From CAYMTR01 sp964393405 (GTDB taxonomy: Bacteria > Bacteroidota > Bacteroidia > Bacteroidales > Prolixibacteraceae), in the NCBI GenBank assembly GCA_964393405.1, contig CAYMTR010000012.1, positions 1 to 64,000 of the forward strand: a stretch of 64,000 nucleotides of DNA, written 5' to 3'. Made by a program: the position numbers and the translations under genes. The notes beneath the pieces are model-generated. The model had not been told where the DNA came from, did no database searches, and worked only from the letters and a program-made list of their open reading frames with translations. Each line of letters starts with the position of its first letter. The first letter of the stretch is position 1. This document shows, piece after piece, positions 63,563 through 64,000 of this stretch.

Positions 63563-64000
63563 TTTAAATTATCTGCAGCCATTTTTGTCATACCAATATA
63601 AACATCTCTCCATCCTTTCCATTGCCCTTCATCACTAAGCGATTCGTTATGCCATAGACTAATGAAGGTACCCCCAACGTCAATTACTTCCTTCATTAAA
63701 GATTTAATTTTTTTATCTGCTTCTGAAGGGCTCATTCCCCGATAATTATGAAGTGTAACATCCATTATTTCAAAAGGAAAAATTCTAAGGCTTGTTTCTT
63801 CTTCATCGAGTAAATCATAAAACATAAATGGGGTACAAATTCCTGCCCTGAAACCCGGGCGATTAGAATAGCCCATCGAATAATCTGATTGTATATTGTT
63901 TTTCAAAAGCTCCCTATATGTCCTTGGCATAGTAAGCTTAAGGTAATGCTGACGACTTAAAACAACCTCTTTGCCTATAATGTGTTCTAATCTTTCAATT
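63559..64000 (-). CDS. Polysaccharide deacetylase-like protein, 3' part
   Basis: The gene runs off the right edge. From base 64000 the frame reads into LEHIIGKEVVLSRQHYLKL and then PRTYRELLKNNIQSDYSMGY, a known C-terminal segment of DUF7033/polysaccharide deacetylase proteins of Bacteroidota. An ATG at 63930 is therefore internal, not the start. NodB-type catalytic motifs lie outside the window except a possible late His (SLWHNES). The pairing with the FemAB-like gene suggests sugar N-deacetylation and acyl or aminoacyl transfer in one pathway. Confidence 0.82.
   Translation of the reverse strand, partial: IERLEHIIGKEVVLSRQHYLKLTMPRTYRELLKNNIQSDYSMGYSNRPGFRAGICTPFMFYDLLDEEETSLRIFPFEIMDVTLHNYRGMSPSEADKKIKSLMKEVIDVGGTFISLWHNESLSDEGQWKGWRDVYIGMTKMAADNLK

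Noticed and set aside
63559..63930. Complete 123-residue gene starting at 63930
   Set aside because: The frame continues without stop to 64000 with family-typical residues, so the Met is internal.

Overview
The window reads as chromosomal core DNA of an AT-rich member of the Bacteroidota, most likely class Bacteroidia; the order cannot be fixed from this sequence alone. Support comes from type IX secretion and gliding genes (gldJ, porU, porV), a TonB-dependent receptor with an N-terminal carboxypeptidase-regulatory-like domain, the Bacteroidota-style ExbB/4-TM/ExbD/ExbD operon, GSCFA and LptE-family proteins, and boxes resembling the Bacteroidota promoter (TTTG then TAnnTTTG). No insertion sequence, prophage, CRISPR array or rRNA was seen. 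One tRNA (Ser-GGA) is present.

Layout. 1-5.8 kb: the 5' part of gldJ diverges from porU-porV-ispF. 5.8-9.2 kb: a membrane-anchored EEP-family hydrolase, an RsuA/RluB-type pseudouridine synthase, and an ECF sigma factor overlapping a membrane protein. 9.2-11.8 kb: a TPP riboswitch in front of a TonB-dependent receptor, probably for thiamine uptake. 11.9-14.1 kb: a large STAS/kinase-like fusion, the most unusual protein in the window. 14.2-17.4 kb: a leftward run of zinc-ribbon coiled-coil protein, Nif3-like protein, MerR regulator and LytM peptidase. 17.6-22.4 kb: alaS and an acyl-CoA synthetase. 22.7-27.7 kb: leftward groEL-groES, then secG, a TPR-like gene, lptE and a sigma-54 activator. 27.8-30.6 kb: kdsB and a eukaryotic-type glycogen branching enzyme. 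30.7-35.2 kb: leftward TonB energising operon, tRNA-Ser, asparaginase and TatD. 35.2-35.6 kb: a non-coding gap holding a 72-nt fold-back element.

35.6-44.1 kb: a GSCFA protein, then an alpha-glucan block (debranching enzyme, glycogen-synthase-like transferase, GH57 enzyme, alpha-glucan phosphorylase). With the branching enzyme at 28.6 kb and the type I pullulanase at 57.0 kb this gives chain elongation, branching, debranching and phosphorolysis; no glgC is seen here. 44.2-47.4 kb: XRE-cupin regulator, acyl-CoA ligase and ketopantoate reductase. 47.5-50.0 kb: queC-queE-queF for queuosine precursor synthesis; queG, the last step, lies at 61.0 kb.

50.0-56.8 kb: a leftward TetR-TolC-HlyD-NBD-NBD-permease-permease unit resembling the E. 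coli cecR (ybiH)/ybhGFSR exporter, with matching candidate TetR operators before the regulator and before the pump genes. 57.0-64.0 kb: pullulanase, a dipeptidyl-peptidase III-like lipoprotein, queG overlapping upp, a FemAB/GNAT-like protein and a polysaccharide deacetylase-like gene running off the right edge.

The most promising leads are the STAS/kinase-like fusion, the TetR operator pair, the atypical cysteine spacing in QueE, the isolated TPP-riboswitch receptor, and several unexplained repeats and palindromes in gaps. Family assignments rest on motif recognition by eye; no database search was run.
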